Positions 1-7,740 of a DNA stretch of 62,651 nucleotides are shown piece by piece (the first letter of the stretch is position 1; every line of letters begins with the position of its first letter). The position numbers and the translations under genes are program-made. The stretch lies in IMG/VR virus record IMGVR_UViG_3300027816_002956, positions 1 to 62,651 of that record; one strand, 5' to 3'. The DNA is from a virus. Below the pieces are notes generated by a model. The model was not told the DNA's origin. It saw only the letters and a program-made list of their open reading frames with translations, and did not search any database.

Positions 1-116
1 TCTCTTTCCCAAGGTAACATGTTATCCAATTCTGTCAAACTATATTTGTGGTGTTGCATCAATGCAAAATTAGTTTGATAGTAGTTACCTAAATTTTCAT
101 GACCAAAAATTAACCG
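1..116 (-). CDS. Partial ORF probably reached by -1 frameshift from the gp26-like gene
   Basis: On the minus strand the -1 frame relative to the gp26-like gene is open from its last codons to the window edge. It encodes RLIFGHENLGNYYQTNFAL and then an internal Met (ATG at 59-57) followed by MQHHKYSLTELDNMLPWER. The SLxxLxxMxPWER type of segment resembles short proteins that follow gp26-like genes in marine T4-type phages, as far as I recall; I could not verify this. The internal ATG has no Shine-Dalgarno-like sequence upstream, which favours expression by frameshifting at the slippery site at 116-122. The C-terminus lies outside the window. Independent initiation at the internal ATG remains possible. 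Confidence 0.55.
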
Positions 117-829
117 AAAAAACTTTGAATTCCTTCTACATCAATATCTTCTTCATGATTACATTTATTACATTTAAACTGTAGTTTCTTTTTGATCTTT
201 GGCATTGATTCGAAAAACAATTTAAGTTTCTCCAACTCTTTTGACTGCAAAGAATCTATAAATTCTTCAAGTTCTTGCCGTAGAGTATCTTTAGCATAGT
301 ACATATTTTCTGCATCATAAATGTAATCAATGCAATCAATAATTAAATTTACAATTACACTAGCATCTTTTGCATCTTTGTATTTCTCAATCATTTCAAA
401 ACTAGGATACTTCATAACAATACCAAGTTTGTCATTTATTTCTATTTTATTGGTGTGGTCATTTTCTTTTGTTGGTTTTATATCCAACAAATTCAGATCA
501 AATTGAACTATGTTACCACACTTCTTATCTTCTTCAACTGTATTATTGCATTTGTATTTTAAAGTAACTAATTCTGAAATAGATCTAGCCCTGAGATTTA
601 AAAACAAATATTCCAAATCAAAAACTGGCAATGAATCTACATTTATATCACTTAAAATACAATTGTTTACGACTTGTTTTATTGTATTCAATACAGACTC
701 GGCATCTTGAGATTCCGAAGCCATCAGAAACAATTTTTCTTCTTTAACTGTAAATGGTCTAAACCTAATCTTTTTGTCTACAGATAATAATTTCAAATCA
801 TAAATTGGTACATCAACTTTTGGTAACAT
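110..829 (-). CDS. Baseplate hub / tail assembly protein, T4 gp26-like
   Basis: The 239-residue protein resembles the T4 gp26/gp51 baseplate hub assembly family (Pfam T4_baseplate) in length and in its opening segment, a short amphipathic stretch followed by RFRPFTVKEEKLFLMA. A Cys pair near residues 94-104 and a C-terminal CNKC pair suggest a zinc ribbon. It is an assembly factor rather than an enzyme. The ATG at 829 is preceded on the minus strand by GAGGAAAT, a good ribosome binding site. It is the last complete gene of a leftward baseplate block. Its 3' end carries a slippery heptamer two codons before the stop, so a longer fusion product is likely, as in tail assembly chaperone pairs of other phages. 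Confidence 0.75.
   Translation of the reverse strand: MLPKVDVPIYDLKLLSVDKKIRFRPFTVKEEKLFLMASESQDAESVLNTIKQVVNNCILSDINVDSLPVFDLEYLFLNLRARSISELVTLKYKCNNTVEEDKKCGNIVQFDLNLLDIKPTKENDHTNKIEINDKLGIVMKYPSFEMIEKYKDAKDASVIVNLIIDCIDYIYDAENMYYAKDTLRQELEEFIDSLQSKELEKLKLFFESMPKIKKKLQFKCNKCNHEEDIDVEGIQSFFG
116..122 (-). other. Candidate -1 ribosomal frameshift site U-UUU-UUC
   Basis: Read on the minus strand, the last gp26-like codons are AGT TTT TTC GGT TAA. The last T of AGT plus TTT TTC makes a perfect heptamer of the X-XXY-YYZ class in the correct phase, two codons before the stop. A -1 slip continues in the frame that stays open to the edge of the window. No stimulatory structure was assessed. Confidence 0.5.
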
Positions 830-844
830 AATTTCCTCACTTAA

Positions 845-1621
845 TTAAAAGAATATTCTCCCTACTGTCTGATCTACATTTCTTCCAAGACCAGTAACTA
901 ATCTTTCACCAGCACTTCCAAATAATGCAGCAGCTGCCTGAGATAAGTTATATGTGCCAGAATAAATTGTTCTATATTTTTGATATGCAAACTGAACAGA
1001 TAGTCTATGCACACCGTCATCCTGCCAAGATAATTGTTGTGATGACACTCCAACTGGAAACGCATCAATCAATTCTACTGCATAAATCTGTTTAATAAAT
1101 TCATCATATTGAATGATTTTTATGTTTGTTAGATACCGAGTTTCTTCGTCTTTTGCATATCTTAAATTATTTGTGTCTGTTGGCATGATTGCTTCCATCC
1201 AACGGTCAAATAACTTTCTTTCATAGAACTCATTTGTACATAGAAAAGTCAATGTTGTGTCGGCATATTGAGTTTGATATGGTACTTTAAATGTTGGACC
1301 ATAGATTTTTACATCAGCTGTTGCAAGTGTTTTACCTGGAAGTTCAGCTGATTCACATTGAAGGGCCAAGTATCGTGAGATCGAAGCGTTACTTGTTTTA
1401 GATTGAGGATCTTCCGGCTGACTTCCAAAAACTCCACCTAATATATCAGAAACATTTGTAAAGATTGTATTTGGTAAATTAAACAATTGTTCGAATACAG
1501 AATTACCAATAAAATTGTTTATGTAACGAGGTATTGGTAGAACAACCTCAAATCGATTCGGCCGTGCAAGACCATCTTTTGCACGAATGTTTGATAGAAA
1601 TAAATTTGGTGCGAATGACAT
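845..1621 (-). CDS. Tail-tube-fold baseplate protein, gp54-like
   Basis: This 258-residue protein has the look of the T4 tail-tube fold family (gp19, gp54). It has the N-terminal GLARPNRFEVVLPIP, a central CESAELPGKTLATADVKIYG, the segment FLCTNEFYERKLFDRWMEAI and a C-terminal repeat of beta strands ending in QFAYQKYRTIY. These are hallmarks of proteins that polymerise or start the inner tail tube. Position next to the tube cap gp48-like gene argues for the tail-tube initiator gp54, but it could be a gp19-type tube subunit. The start overlaps the stop of the gene upstream by one base, which suggests translational coupling. Confidence 0.65.
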   Translation of the reverse strand: MSFAPNLFLSNIRAKDGLARPNRFEVVLPIPRYINNFIGNSVFEQLFNLPNTIFTNVSDILGGVFGSQPEDPQSKTSNASISRYLALQCESAELPGKTLATADVKIYGPTFKVPYQTQYADTTLTFLCTNEFYERKLFDRWMEAIMPTDTNNLRYAKDEETRYLTNIKIIQYDEFIKQIYAVELIDAFPVGVSSQQLSWQDDGVHRLSVQFAYQKYRTIYSGTYNLSQAAAALFGSAGERLVTGLGRNVDQTVGRIFF

Positions 1622-2199
1622 TAGAATTTGCCCTTTGATTCTGCGTAAACTTTACTTGTGCCGGCGCCAACAAATGTTTCCATAGGTAACATACAAGCTA
1701 TGTCCCATTCGTCAGCAAATATTTCGATGAAGCGTGACCTTACATGTGAATACAAATATCTTTTAATACATGGAATGGCTTCAAATGCTTTTGTTGCGCC
1801 TTTTAAATATTGATAATTAACTCTTAGTTCTGTGTTCAAATCGAACCTAGTATCTGTTGCTGTTTGACTGAGTTTATCCAATAAAGTGATTCTGTATCTT
1901 GGGTGAATGTAATGCAAATTCAAACCGAGAAAACCATCATTGTATGGTTCAACAGGTATCACTAAAGGAAATCTGTCAAAATACGGTAACTTATCTTTTG
2001 TCTTTGGATCATAATAGAAAAAGTACATGCGACCAATAAATGGTGATTTTACTGTTCTTTCTCTATCTCTAAAAAATTCTTTTTCTGAAGGATTTAATGA
2101 CCTAACTTTAGACTGCAACCAGGTTCTTGCTTGTTGAGTGCGGGGTCTCAAACCTTCTTTTGCGAGCGATGATTGTATTCTGTCGAGTAATGTAGCCAT
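1621..2199 (-). CDS. Conserved marine T4-type phage structural protein, unknown role
   Basis: The 192-residue protein has a basic N-terminal helix (about 1-50) and a core with FIGRMYFFYYDPKTKDKLPY, FPLVIPVEPYNDGFLGLNLH, and YLYSHVRSRFIEIFADEWD. I recognise this pattern from T4-type cyanophage and pelagiphage genomes, where it is usually unannotated or called a virion protein. I cannot name its role. It lies between the head-completion nuclease and the tube initiator, so a neck or tail-junction role is an inference. The start has no Shine-Dalgarno sequence; instead CATAAATA lies 4 bases before ATGGCT, as at several other genes here. Confidence 0.6.
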   Translation of the reverse strand: MATLLDRIQSSLAKEGLRPRTQQARTWLQSKVRSLNPSEKEFFRDRERTVKSPFIGRMYFFYYDPKTKDKLPYFDRFPLVIPVEPYNDGFLGLNLHYIHPRYRITLLDKLSQTATDTRFDLNTELRVNYQYLKGATKAFEAIPCIKRYLYSHVRSRFIEIFADEWDIACMLPMETFVGAGTSKVYAESKGKF

Positions 2200-2203
2200 C
2201 TAT

Positions 2204-2211
2204 TATTTATG
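2204..2211 (-). promoter_or_regulatory. Late-promoter-like CATAAATA, 4 bases before ATG
   Basis: On the minus strand CATAAATA is followed by ATAG and then the ATGGCT start at 2199. The 12-base gap between the stop of the gp4-like gene and this start consists almost wholly of the motif. It resembles the T4 late promoter TATAAATA. If it acts as one, the transcript would begin at about the start codon. Confidence 0.4.
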
Positions 2212-2643
2212 CTACAATCCCAAATCATTCTCCGTAAGTATTTTGAATTGCCAACCATGTTCTTTACAGAATATGTCGGCAGCTCTCCACTTTTCTTGGT
2301 TGATTGCGTATGTTGCAGCTTCCTGAATGAACTTCTTTGTGCGTCTTTTCTGTACAGGCATTTTGGTCTGAGATTCTGGTTTTACCTCTAAAATATATGT
2401 CATAACCAGACCATCTTTTCTCCGAACTTTTACTATAAAATCTGGAAAATACCTGTGAATTCGGTTGTCTATAGGTGAGCGATACGGTATGGGCAGTTCT
2501 TCAGATGCCCACCATATGACATTTGGATTTTCATCCAAATACTTCATTACTCTTACCTCCCAAGAAGAACGATATATGATATGATTAGGATCACCGTTGT
2601 ATTTCTTAGGATTGTTAGGTATAAACCTTCCTTTATATGACAT
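2212..2643 (-). CDS. Head completion nuclease, T4 gp4-like
   Basis: The 143-residue protein matches the T4 gp4 (gp50) head-completion protein in size and motifs. It has the nuclease-type RSSWEVRVMKYLDENPNV segment (residues about 25-42), a PDF motif near residue 68 and LEVKPE near residue 85, which together give a PD-(D/E)XK or TnsA-like active site. In T4 this protein acts on the filled head before tail joining. It is the first gene of the leftward block and is separated by 32 bases from the rightward gp48-like gene. The catalytic residues appear intact. Confidence 0.85.
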   Translation of the reverse strand: MSYKGRFIPNNPKKYNGDPNHIIYRSSWEVRVMKYLDENPNVIWWASEELPIPYRSPIDNRIHRYFPDFIVKVRRKDGLVMTYILEVKPESQTKMPVQKRRTKKFIQEAATYAINQEKWRAADIFCKEHGWQFKILTENDLGL

Positions 2644-2648
2644 AAATA
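2641..2648 (+). promoter_or_regulatory. Late-promoter-like CATAAATA in the divergent intergenic gap
   Basis: CATAAATACT overlaps the minus-strand start codon of the gp4-like gene and lies 27 bases before the gp48-like ATG at 2676. Spacing suits a late promoter for the rightward baseplate operon, with a short leader containing AAAGGC as a weak ribosome site. Confidence 0.45.
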
Positions 2649-2675
2649 CTATCTAGTCAACTTTAAAGGCAAAAA

Positions 2676-3905
2676 ATGTCTATTTTTAAATTTACGGATA
2701 TATCATTTAATAAAAACCCGTACACTCGACCTAGTGATTCAAGAGAGAATTTGGTTGGCGGAAAATATAATTCAAATACATTAAGATATCCTATAGACTT
2801 AGGTTCTTACGATAAAGGTCATTACATGGTAATTCATGTTAATGAGCAAAATAAAACGAGTTACAAAGGTATTACTGGCTTTGGAGATGAACCTTCAATT
2901 ATTACAAATAGAAGAAATCTAAATTCTTCGGTTGGTGGCACAGGAATAGGTGGATTAGATTCTGTTTTATCGACAGTATCAAATTTTGCAGAAAAATCAA
3001 CAAATTTTGCAAAAGAAGCTAACAGTAAATTAGAGCAAATTGAAAGAAAATTGGGAATAGGAAATATTCCTAGTTCTGCTGCGAAAGTAGGCTCTACAAC
3101 AATTTCAGAAGCATCATCATATAAATCTTTAGCTGGTGTGCGAACAATAAAAAGAACAACGGATACGATTGCTCTTTATATGCCAGATACTTTAAATTTT
3201 ACTCATCAGCAAGGGTATAACGAAGTAGCTTTAGGTGGTGGATTATTTGCTGCTGCTGGAGCCGCAGCTTCAGCTTTAAGGGATACAACTTCTTTTAAAG
3301 ATGCAATGGACATTATTGGTAAAAATGCAAGTCCATTTATTGCAAACGCCGTTGCAGGAATGTTTGGTGATGTTGGTCGTGCAGCTTTTGCTGGAGGATT
3401 TGGAGCCGTTGCTAACCCGCAACTTGAAGTTTTATATGTATCACCTAAATTAAGAAACTTTAGATTCGACTTTATGTTTTATCCTAGATTATCTAGAGAA
3501 GCGTCTGAAGTACAAAGAATTTTAGATAGATTTAGATTTCATCAAGCACCAGAATTATTAGGTTCAGAAAATTCAGGTGGTGTTGGAGGATTCTTTTTAG
3601 TTCCGCCTTCAGAATTTGATATTAAATTTTATTACAATGGCCAAGAAAATCCTAACATTCCAAAAATATCAACTTGTGTTTTAACGAATGTAGATATAGA
3701 TTATGCACCAAATGGTTTTGCTACATATGAAGTGCCGAGTGATTTGACGGCTAGAAAAGGATTTACAGGTATGCCTGTTGCAATTAGATTGTCTTTGGAA
3801 TTCCAAGAAACAGAAATGTTGACAAAAGCAAACTTTGCAAGAGATGAGGGACGATTAAGTTTGAGAGAGAACTTTGGTCAAATTAATAGTAGTGAGAATG
3901 AATAA
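2676..3905 (+). CDS. Baseplate tail-tube cap, T4 gp48-like
   Basis: This 409-residue protein begins with a segment typical of gp48 of T4-type phages: LRYPIDLGSYDKGHYMVIHV near residues 36-55. An Ala/Gly-rich middle (about 190-250) and a C-terminal half with FRFDFMFYPRLSREASEVQR, PSEFDIKFYY and YAPNGFATYEVP are also characteristic of the tube-cap protein, which terminates the baseplate end of the tube. T4 gp48 is about 360 residues, so this version is slightly longer. The stop overlaps the next start as TAATG. It opens the rightward hub and spike operon. Confidence 0.8.
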   Translation: MSIFKFTDISFNKNPYTRPSDSRENLVGGKYNSNTLRYPIDLGSYDKGHYMVIHVNEQNKTSYKGITGFGDEPSIITNRRNLNSSVGGTGIGGLDSVLSTVSNFAEKSTNFAKEANSKLEQIERKLGIGNIPSSAAKVGSTTISEASSYKSLAGVRTIKRTTDTIALYMPDTLNFTHQQGYNEVALGGGLFAAAGAAASALRDTTSFKDAMDIIGKNASPFIANAVAGMFGDVGRAAFAGGFGAVANPQLEVLYVSPKLRNFRFDFMFYPRLSREASEVQRILDRFRFHQAPELLGSENSGGVGGFFLVPPSEFDIKFYYNGQENPNIPKISTCVLTNVDIDYAPNGFATYEVPSDLTARKGFTGMPVAIRLSLEFQETEMLTKANFARDEGRLSLRENFGQINSSENE

Positions 3906-4552
3906 TGGCAAAATTTTTTAAATATTTTCCAAAAACACCATACACATTATCACCAGATAATATTGATTATCTAACCAATATTACATCAAAGGTTTCTTTT
4001 GAAAAAGAATTTAGAGACAATTCTGTGGTGTATTATGAATATTTAATTTCTGATGGAGAAACACCTGATATTATTGCACATAAAATTTATGGTTCATCTG
4101 AAAGGCATTGGATTATATTACTACTAAACGAAATTTTAAATCCACAATTTGACTGGCCTTTGAGTGATTCTTCACTTAAAAAATATATTGATGTAAAATA
4201 TCAATCAGAACAATATGCAAACAACTCAACCGAAGGTGCAGGAACAAATTGGGCTCAAACAAATATAAAGACCTATTTAAGAGTTGAAACCAAAACAAAT
4301 ACTAAGTTAAATGAAGTTTTGTCCATTGAAAAAACATCATTAACTCAAAATGCTTATGCAAATTTAACTTCTTCTTCATCTAATTATACTTTGCAAGATG
4401 GTACAGAATTGACGATTGATATAACAAAAGAATCTTTAAGTTATTACAATTATGAAGTTGAAGAAAATGAAAATAAGCGTTCAATAAAAATATTAAAACC
4501 AGAATTTGTACCTATAGTTGAAAATGAGTTTACTGAGGTTTTTAATTCATGA
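3905..4552 (+). CDS. Baseplate wedge protein, T4 gp53-like
   Basis: The 215-residue protein opens with FFKYFPKTPYT and carries the gp53-type segment DGETPDIIAHKIYGSSERHW (residues about 50-70) followed by IILLLNEILNPQFDWPLS. This is the LysM-like part of gp53, which joins neighbouring wedges in the T4 baseplate. The C-terminal third is variable and rich in Asn, Ser and Thr. It is coupled to its neighbours by a one-base overlap upstream and a four-base overlap downstream. Confidence 0.85.
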   Translation: MAKFFKYFPKTPYTLSPDNIDYLTNITSKVSFEKEFRDNSVVYYEYLISDGETPDIIAHKIYGSSERHWIILLLNEILNPQFDWPLSDSSLKKYIDVKYQSEQYANNSTEGAGTNWAQTNIKTYLRVETKTNTKLNEVLSIEKTSLTQNAYANLTSSSSNYTLQDGTELTIDITKESLSYYNYEVEENENKRSIKILKPEFVPIVENEFTEVFNS

Positions 4553-5898
4553 CAGTAAATGTTTCTGATTTTTTAATTAAAGAGTTGTCTTTAGTTTACA
4601 AAGAAAAAAAAGTAGATATTTCAGGTATATTTCAAGAATTAAATATCTACGATAGTATTTTATTACCTTGTATGCATGGCAATATTGTGATTTTAGACGC
4701 TAAAGGCCTAACAGATGAATTGTCACTTGATGGTTCTGAAAATTTAATTGTCAATATTCAAAAAAATGAGTTTGGTAGTGCTAGTGACCCTTTGACATTT
4801 ACAAAAGTCTTTAGAATTTTCAAACAATCAAATAGAAAAAATGTAAACTTAACATCGGAAGCTTACATATTACATTTCATTTCAGATGAATATATTTTAT
4901 CCGAACAACTTCGTGTAACTCAATCATATGAAAATACTTATGGAAATATTGCAACATCTATATTAAAAGAATACTTAAATGTTAATATAGACCGAGAAAC
5001 AAAAAATGGTGGATTATTTGCAGAAACAATAGGTATGAGAAAAGTTGTTATACCAAATTTACACCCATTAGATGCGATTGACTGGTGTGCAAAGAGAAGT
5101 TTAGATGAAAAAGAATCACCGACATTTTTATTTTTTGAAAATATAAAAGGATATAACTTTGTAAATCTTGCAAAATTGCTTTTAAATTCACCTGTTGCTA
5201 AATTAAATTTTATACCAAAGAATGTTGCATTAGGTGATAAAGCCGAAGAAACAACTTTTTTTGGTGTAAAGAATTTTAAAGTTTTAACACAGTTTGATTT
5301 CTTAAAGAATGTTCAAAATGGAGTTTATGCCGGTAAATTTATAGGATTTGATCCAATAACCAGAACAATAGCACAAAGAGAAATAAGTTTTGATGACCAC
5401 TATCACACTATGAAACACGGTAATAAAGTGCCTAATTTGACCGTTGTTAAAAATAAAAAAGGCAAACAAAATATTGAGATGTTTGATGCTAAACAATCTG
5501 TGTATGTTTTTGGATATTATCGAAATGAAAATGAATACATACAAGAAAACGATCCTGAGTCTTTAAATTTTGTTGATGACCCTTACAAGTATGTCTTTCA
5601 AAGAAAAGCAATTATTCAAAATTTTCTAACACAAAGAGTTCAAGTTTTAATTCCTGGTAATTTTTCAATTACATCAGGTGTGAATGTTGAATTATTAGTT
5701 CCAAAACTTGGAGAAAAATTAAAAGATGATGATAATTATGATAAAAGTCTTTATGGAAAATATATGGTCATAGCTGCACATCATTGTATAACTCCTACGA
5801 TACATGAGGTTGTTATCGAGTGCGCTAGTGATTCTTCTAACAGAGAAGCTGGAGTTATTCGAACAGCAACCGTAGATGATGCGAGGTATTACGCATGA
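4549..5898 (+). CDS. Baseplate hub protein, gp27-like
   Basis: The 449-residue protein starts with a beta-rich domain (LSLVYKEKKVDISGIFQELN) and contains YENTYGNIATSILKEYLNVN near 125-145 and LHPLDAIDWCAKRSLDEKES near 172-192, typical of hub proteins of the gp27/VgrG class. A C-terminal OB-like stretch ends in GKYMVIAAHHCITPTIHEVV. Such proteins form the trimeric hub that carries the gp5 spike. Its place directly before an OB-fold spike gene supports the call. It overlaps both neighbours by four bases. Confidence 0.7.
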   Translation: MTVNVSDFLIKELSLVYKEKKVDISGIFQELNIYDSILLPCMHGNIVILDAKGLTDELSLDGSENLIVNIQKNEFGSASDPLTFTKVFRIFKQSNRKNVNLTSEAYILHFISDEYILSEQLRVTQSYENTYGNIATSILKEYLNVNIDRETKNGGLFAETIGMRKVVIPNLHPLDAIDWCAKRSLDEKESPTFLFFENIKGYNFVNLAKLLLNSPVAKLNFIPKNVALGDKAEETTFFGVKNFKVLTQFDFLKNVQNGVYAGKFIGFDPITRTIAQREISFDDHYHTMKHGNKVPNLTVVKNKKGKQNIEMFDAKQSVYVFGYYRNENEYIQENDPESLNFVDDPYKYVFQRKAIIQNFLTQRVQVLIPGNFSITSGVNVELLVPKLGEKLKDDDNYDKSLYGKYMVIAAHHCITPTIHEVVIECASDSSNREAGVIRTATVDDARYYA

Positions 5899-6947
5899 TA
5901 GTTACACAAACTAAAAAGGATTATGGTAATTTTGACCCGATGAATTGGGTTGGTATTATTGAGAATGCTCACGATCCATTAAACATTGGAATGTACAAGG
6001 TGAGAATTATTGGATTACACTCACCAAATATTGAAGAAAGTCCAGTAGATAACCTTCCATGGGCTCACGCTGTCGTTCCTTTGTCAACAGGAAGTACAAC
6101 ATCGATAGCTCGAGAGGGTGAATGGGTCGTTGGATACTTTTTAGATCCCGAAACTTTACAATATCCAATCATCGTAGGTATTCTACCAGGAATACAATCA
6201 ACAAGTGTAATTAATATTACAAGTTCAGCATCAAGAAATGGTTCTTCAACATACGGCCAATCAGCAGGATTTGTACCTCAATTAACACAAGAACAAGCAG
6301 ATAAAACTCCTAAACTTCCTCCTGGTGTGGTAACAAGAGCTGACGGCCAACCAACCACATCTCCTTTAGCGAGAGGTGAAATTGCAAACAGTACGATAGC
6401 TCTAACAAATAATGCAATTGAACATGTTTGTGATTTTAAAAAGAAATTGAGATTTGATATTGCAAAAGAAAAAATGTTAACTTATCAATTTGTACAACAA
6501 GCTCGAGAGGCAATAAAACAATTTTTTGCTGGTCTTTCTAGTGGTCCTATGGGTACGGCTGTTCAAGTAACAATTAGACAAATAAAAGAAGTATTAAAAA
6601 TGATAAAGAAGGCAGCAGATTTTATAACTGATGTAGTTAAAGCTACAGCAGATTTCTTAAAGTATTGTAATCAAATTTTGGCATATATTGCTAGTTTACC
6701 TGCAAAATTGGCACAGATGTTGAAAAAATGTGTACAAGAATTTACAGACGCTTTATCTGAATTATTATCTTTTGACGATCCAAATTCACCATCAGGTTCA
6801 ATATCACCTTTTGGTGAAATAAAAGATCTTTTTATTGAAGTTCAAAATACTGCTCAATCTTTACAGAATGTTGTGAGTGCTACAACTGAAACTGTTGCTC
6901 AAGCTCAATCATTAGCATATACTGCTAGATCTTTTGGAAGAGTATAA
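5895..6947 (+). CDS. Spike OB-fold protein, gp5 N-terminal domain type, no lysozyme domain
   Basis: Residues about 15-110 form a gp5 OB-type domain (NWVGIIENAHDPLNIGMYKV, LPWAHAVVPLSTGS, REGEWVVGYFLDPETLQYPI). This domain of T4 gp5 links the hub to the spike. No lysozyme-like domain follows: residues 150-350 are instead helical and partly hydrophobic (QIKEVLKMIKKAADFITDVV and later AQAQSLAYTARSF). The beta-helical needle of gp5 is encoded by the next gene, so the T4 gp5 functions appear divided. Start and stop overlap both neighbours. Confidence 0.8.
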   Translation: MIVTQTKKDYGNFDPMNWVGIIENAHDPLNIGMYKVRIIGLHSPNIEESPVDNLPWAHAVVPLSTGSTTSIAREGEWVVGYFLDPETLQYPIIVGILPGIQSTSVINITSSASRNGSSTYGQSAGFVPQLTQEQADKTPKLPPGVVTRADGQPTTSPLARGEIANSTIALTNNAIEHVCDFKKKLRFDIAKEKMLTYQFVQQAREAIKQFFAGLSSGPMGTAVQVTIRQIKEVLKMIKKAADFITDVVKATADFLKYCNQILAYIASLPAKLAQMLKKCVQEFTDALSELLSFDDPNSPSGSISPFGEIKDLFIEVQNTAQSLQNVVSATTETVAQAQSLAYTARSFGRV

Positions 6948-7738
6948 TGGCCGTAAACAAACCTGATGGTAATGATTGGACTGAACCAGAATCATCTTTT
7001 AAAGGTGAATATCCTTATGCACATGTAACTGAAACTGAATCTGGTCATTTGTTTGCATTAGATGACACTAAAGATTCTGAAACAGTTCGTTTAGCACACC
7101 GTATAGGAACATTTACAGAAATACAACCAGACGGTACAAGAATAGATAAAATTGTTGGTGATGGTTATCAAATAGTTGCAAAAAATAATCATGTTTTAAT
7201 TAAAGGTGTTTGCAACATTACGATTGAAGGTGATTCTGTACTTCATGTATTAGGTGATGCAGACATGAAAGTTGATGGCGATGCTTACTCTTTAGTAGAA
7301 GGTGATTCAATTACAAAAGTAAAAGGTGATGCATCAATTTTTGCTGGCGGAGATTTAGATTTATCAGCTGGCGGTGAATTAGGTACAGTAACAATAAATG
7401 CTCCTGATGGCATAAATTTAAATGGAGATGTTACTGTAAACGGAATGTTAAATGCTGTGAACAGTATATACGCAGGAGATAACATTCTTGCAGGAAAACA
7501 ATTGTTTTCATATTTTGGAATACAGACACTTGGTGGTATAAATTCTGGATTTACATCTGAATCTCCGGTGCCGGCTGGAATAATCACAGCAACAGTACAA
7601 GTTGAAGCACCTGGCATTATAGGTTCTGCTTATGTAAGAGACTCTGTTGGAACAATGCAAATGATAAGAAACATTTATAACGTACATCGACATCCTGCAC
7701 CGAAAGGTCCAACAGGAACACCATTTAACCCAATGTAA
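6947..7738 (+). CDS. Tail spike needle, gp5 C-terminal type, with HxH tip
   Basis: The 263-residue protein contains short beta-helix repeats of the GDxxxxVxGD kind (residues about 85-150, for example VEGDSITKVKGDASIFAGGD), like the gp5 C-terminal needle. A second beta-rich part follows (about 150-235). The C-terminus ends in NVHRHPAPKGPTG; the His pair at 247 and 249 resembles the HxH iron site at the tip of phage P2 gpV. It probably forms the membrane-puncturing trimer below the OB-fold protein encoded just upstream. The lack of any lysozyme domain in either gene is notable. Confidence 0.75.
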   Translation: MAVNKPDGNDWTEPESSFKGEYPYAHVTETESGHLFALDDTKDSETVRLAHRIGTFTEIQPDGTRIDKIVGDGYQIVAKNNHVLIKGVCNITIEGDSVLHVLGDADMKVDGDAYSLVEGDSITKVKGDASIFAGGDLDLSAGGELGTVTINAPDGINLNGDVTVNGMLNAVNSIYAGDNILAGKQLFSYFGIQTLGGINSGFTSESPVPAGIITATVQVEAPGIIGSAYVRDSVGTMQMIRNIYNVHRHPAPKGPTGTPFNPM

Positions 7739-7740
7739 AT

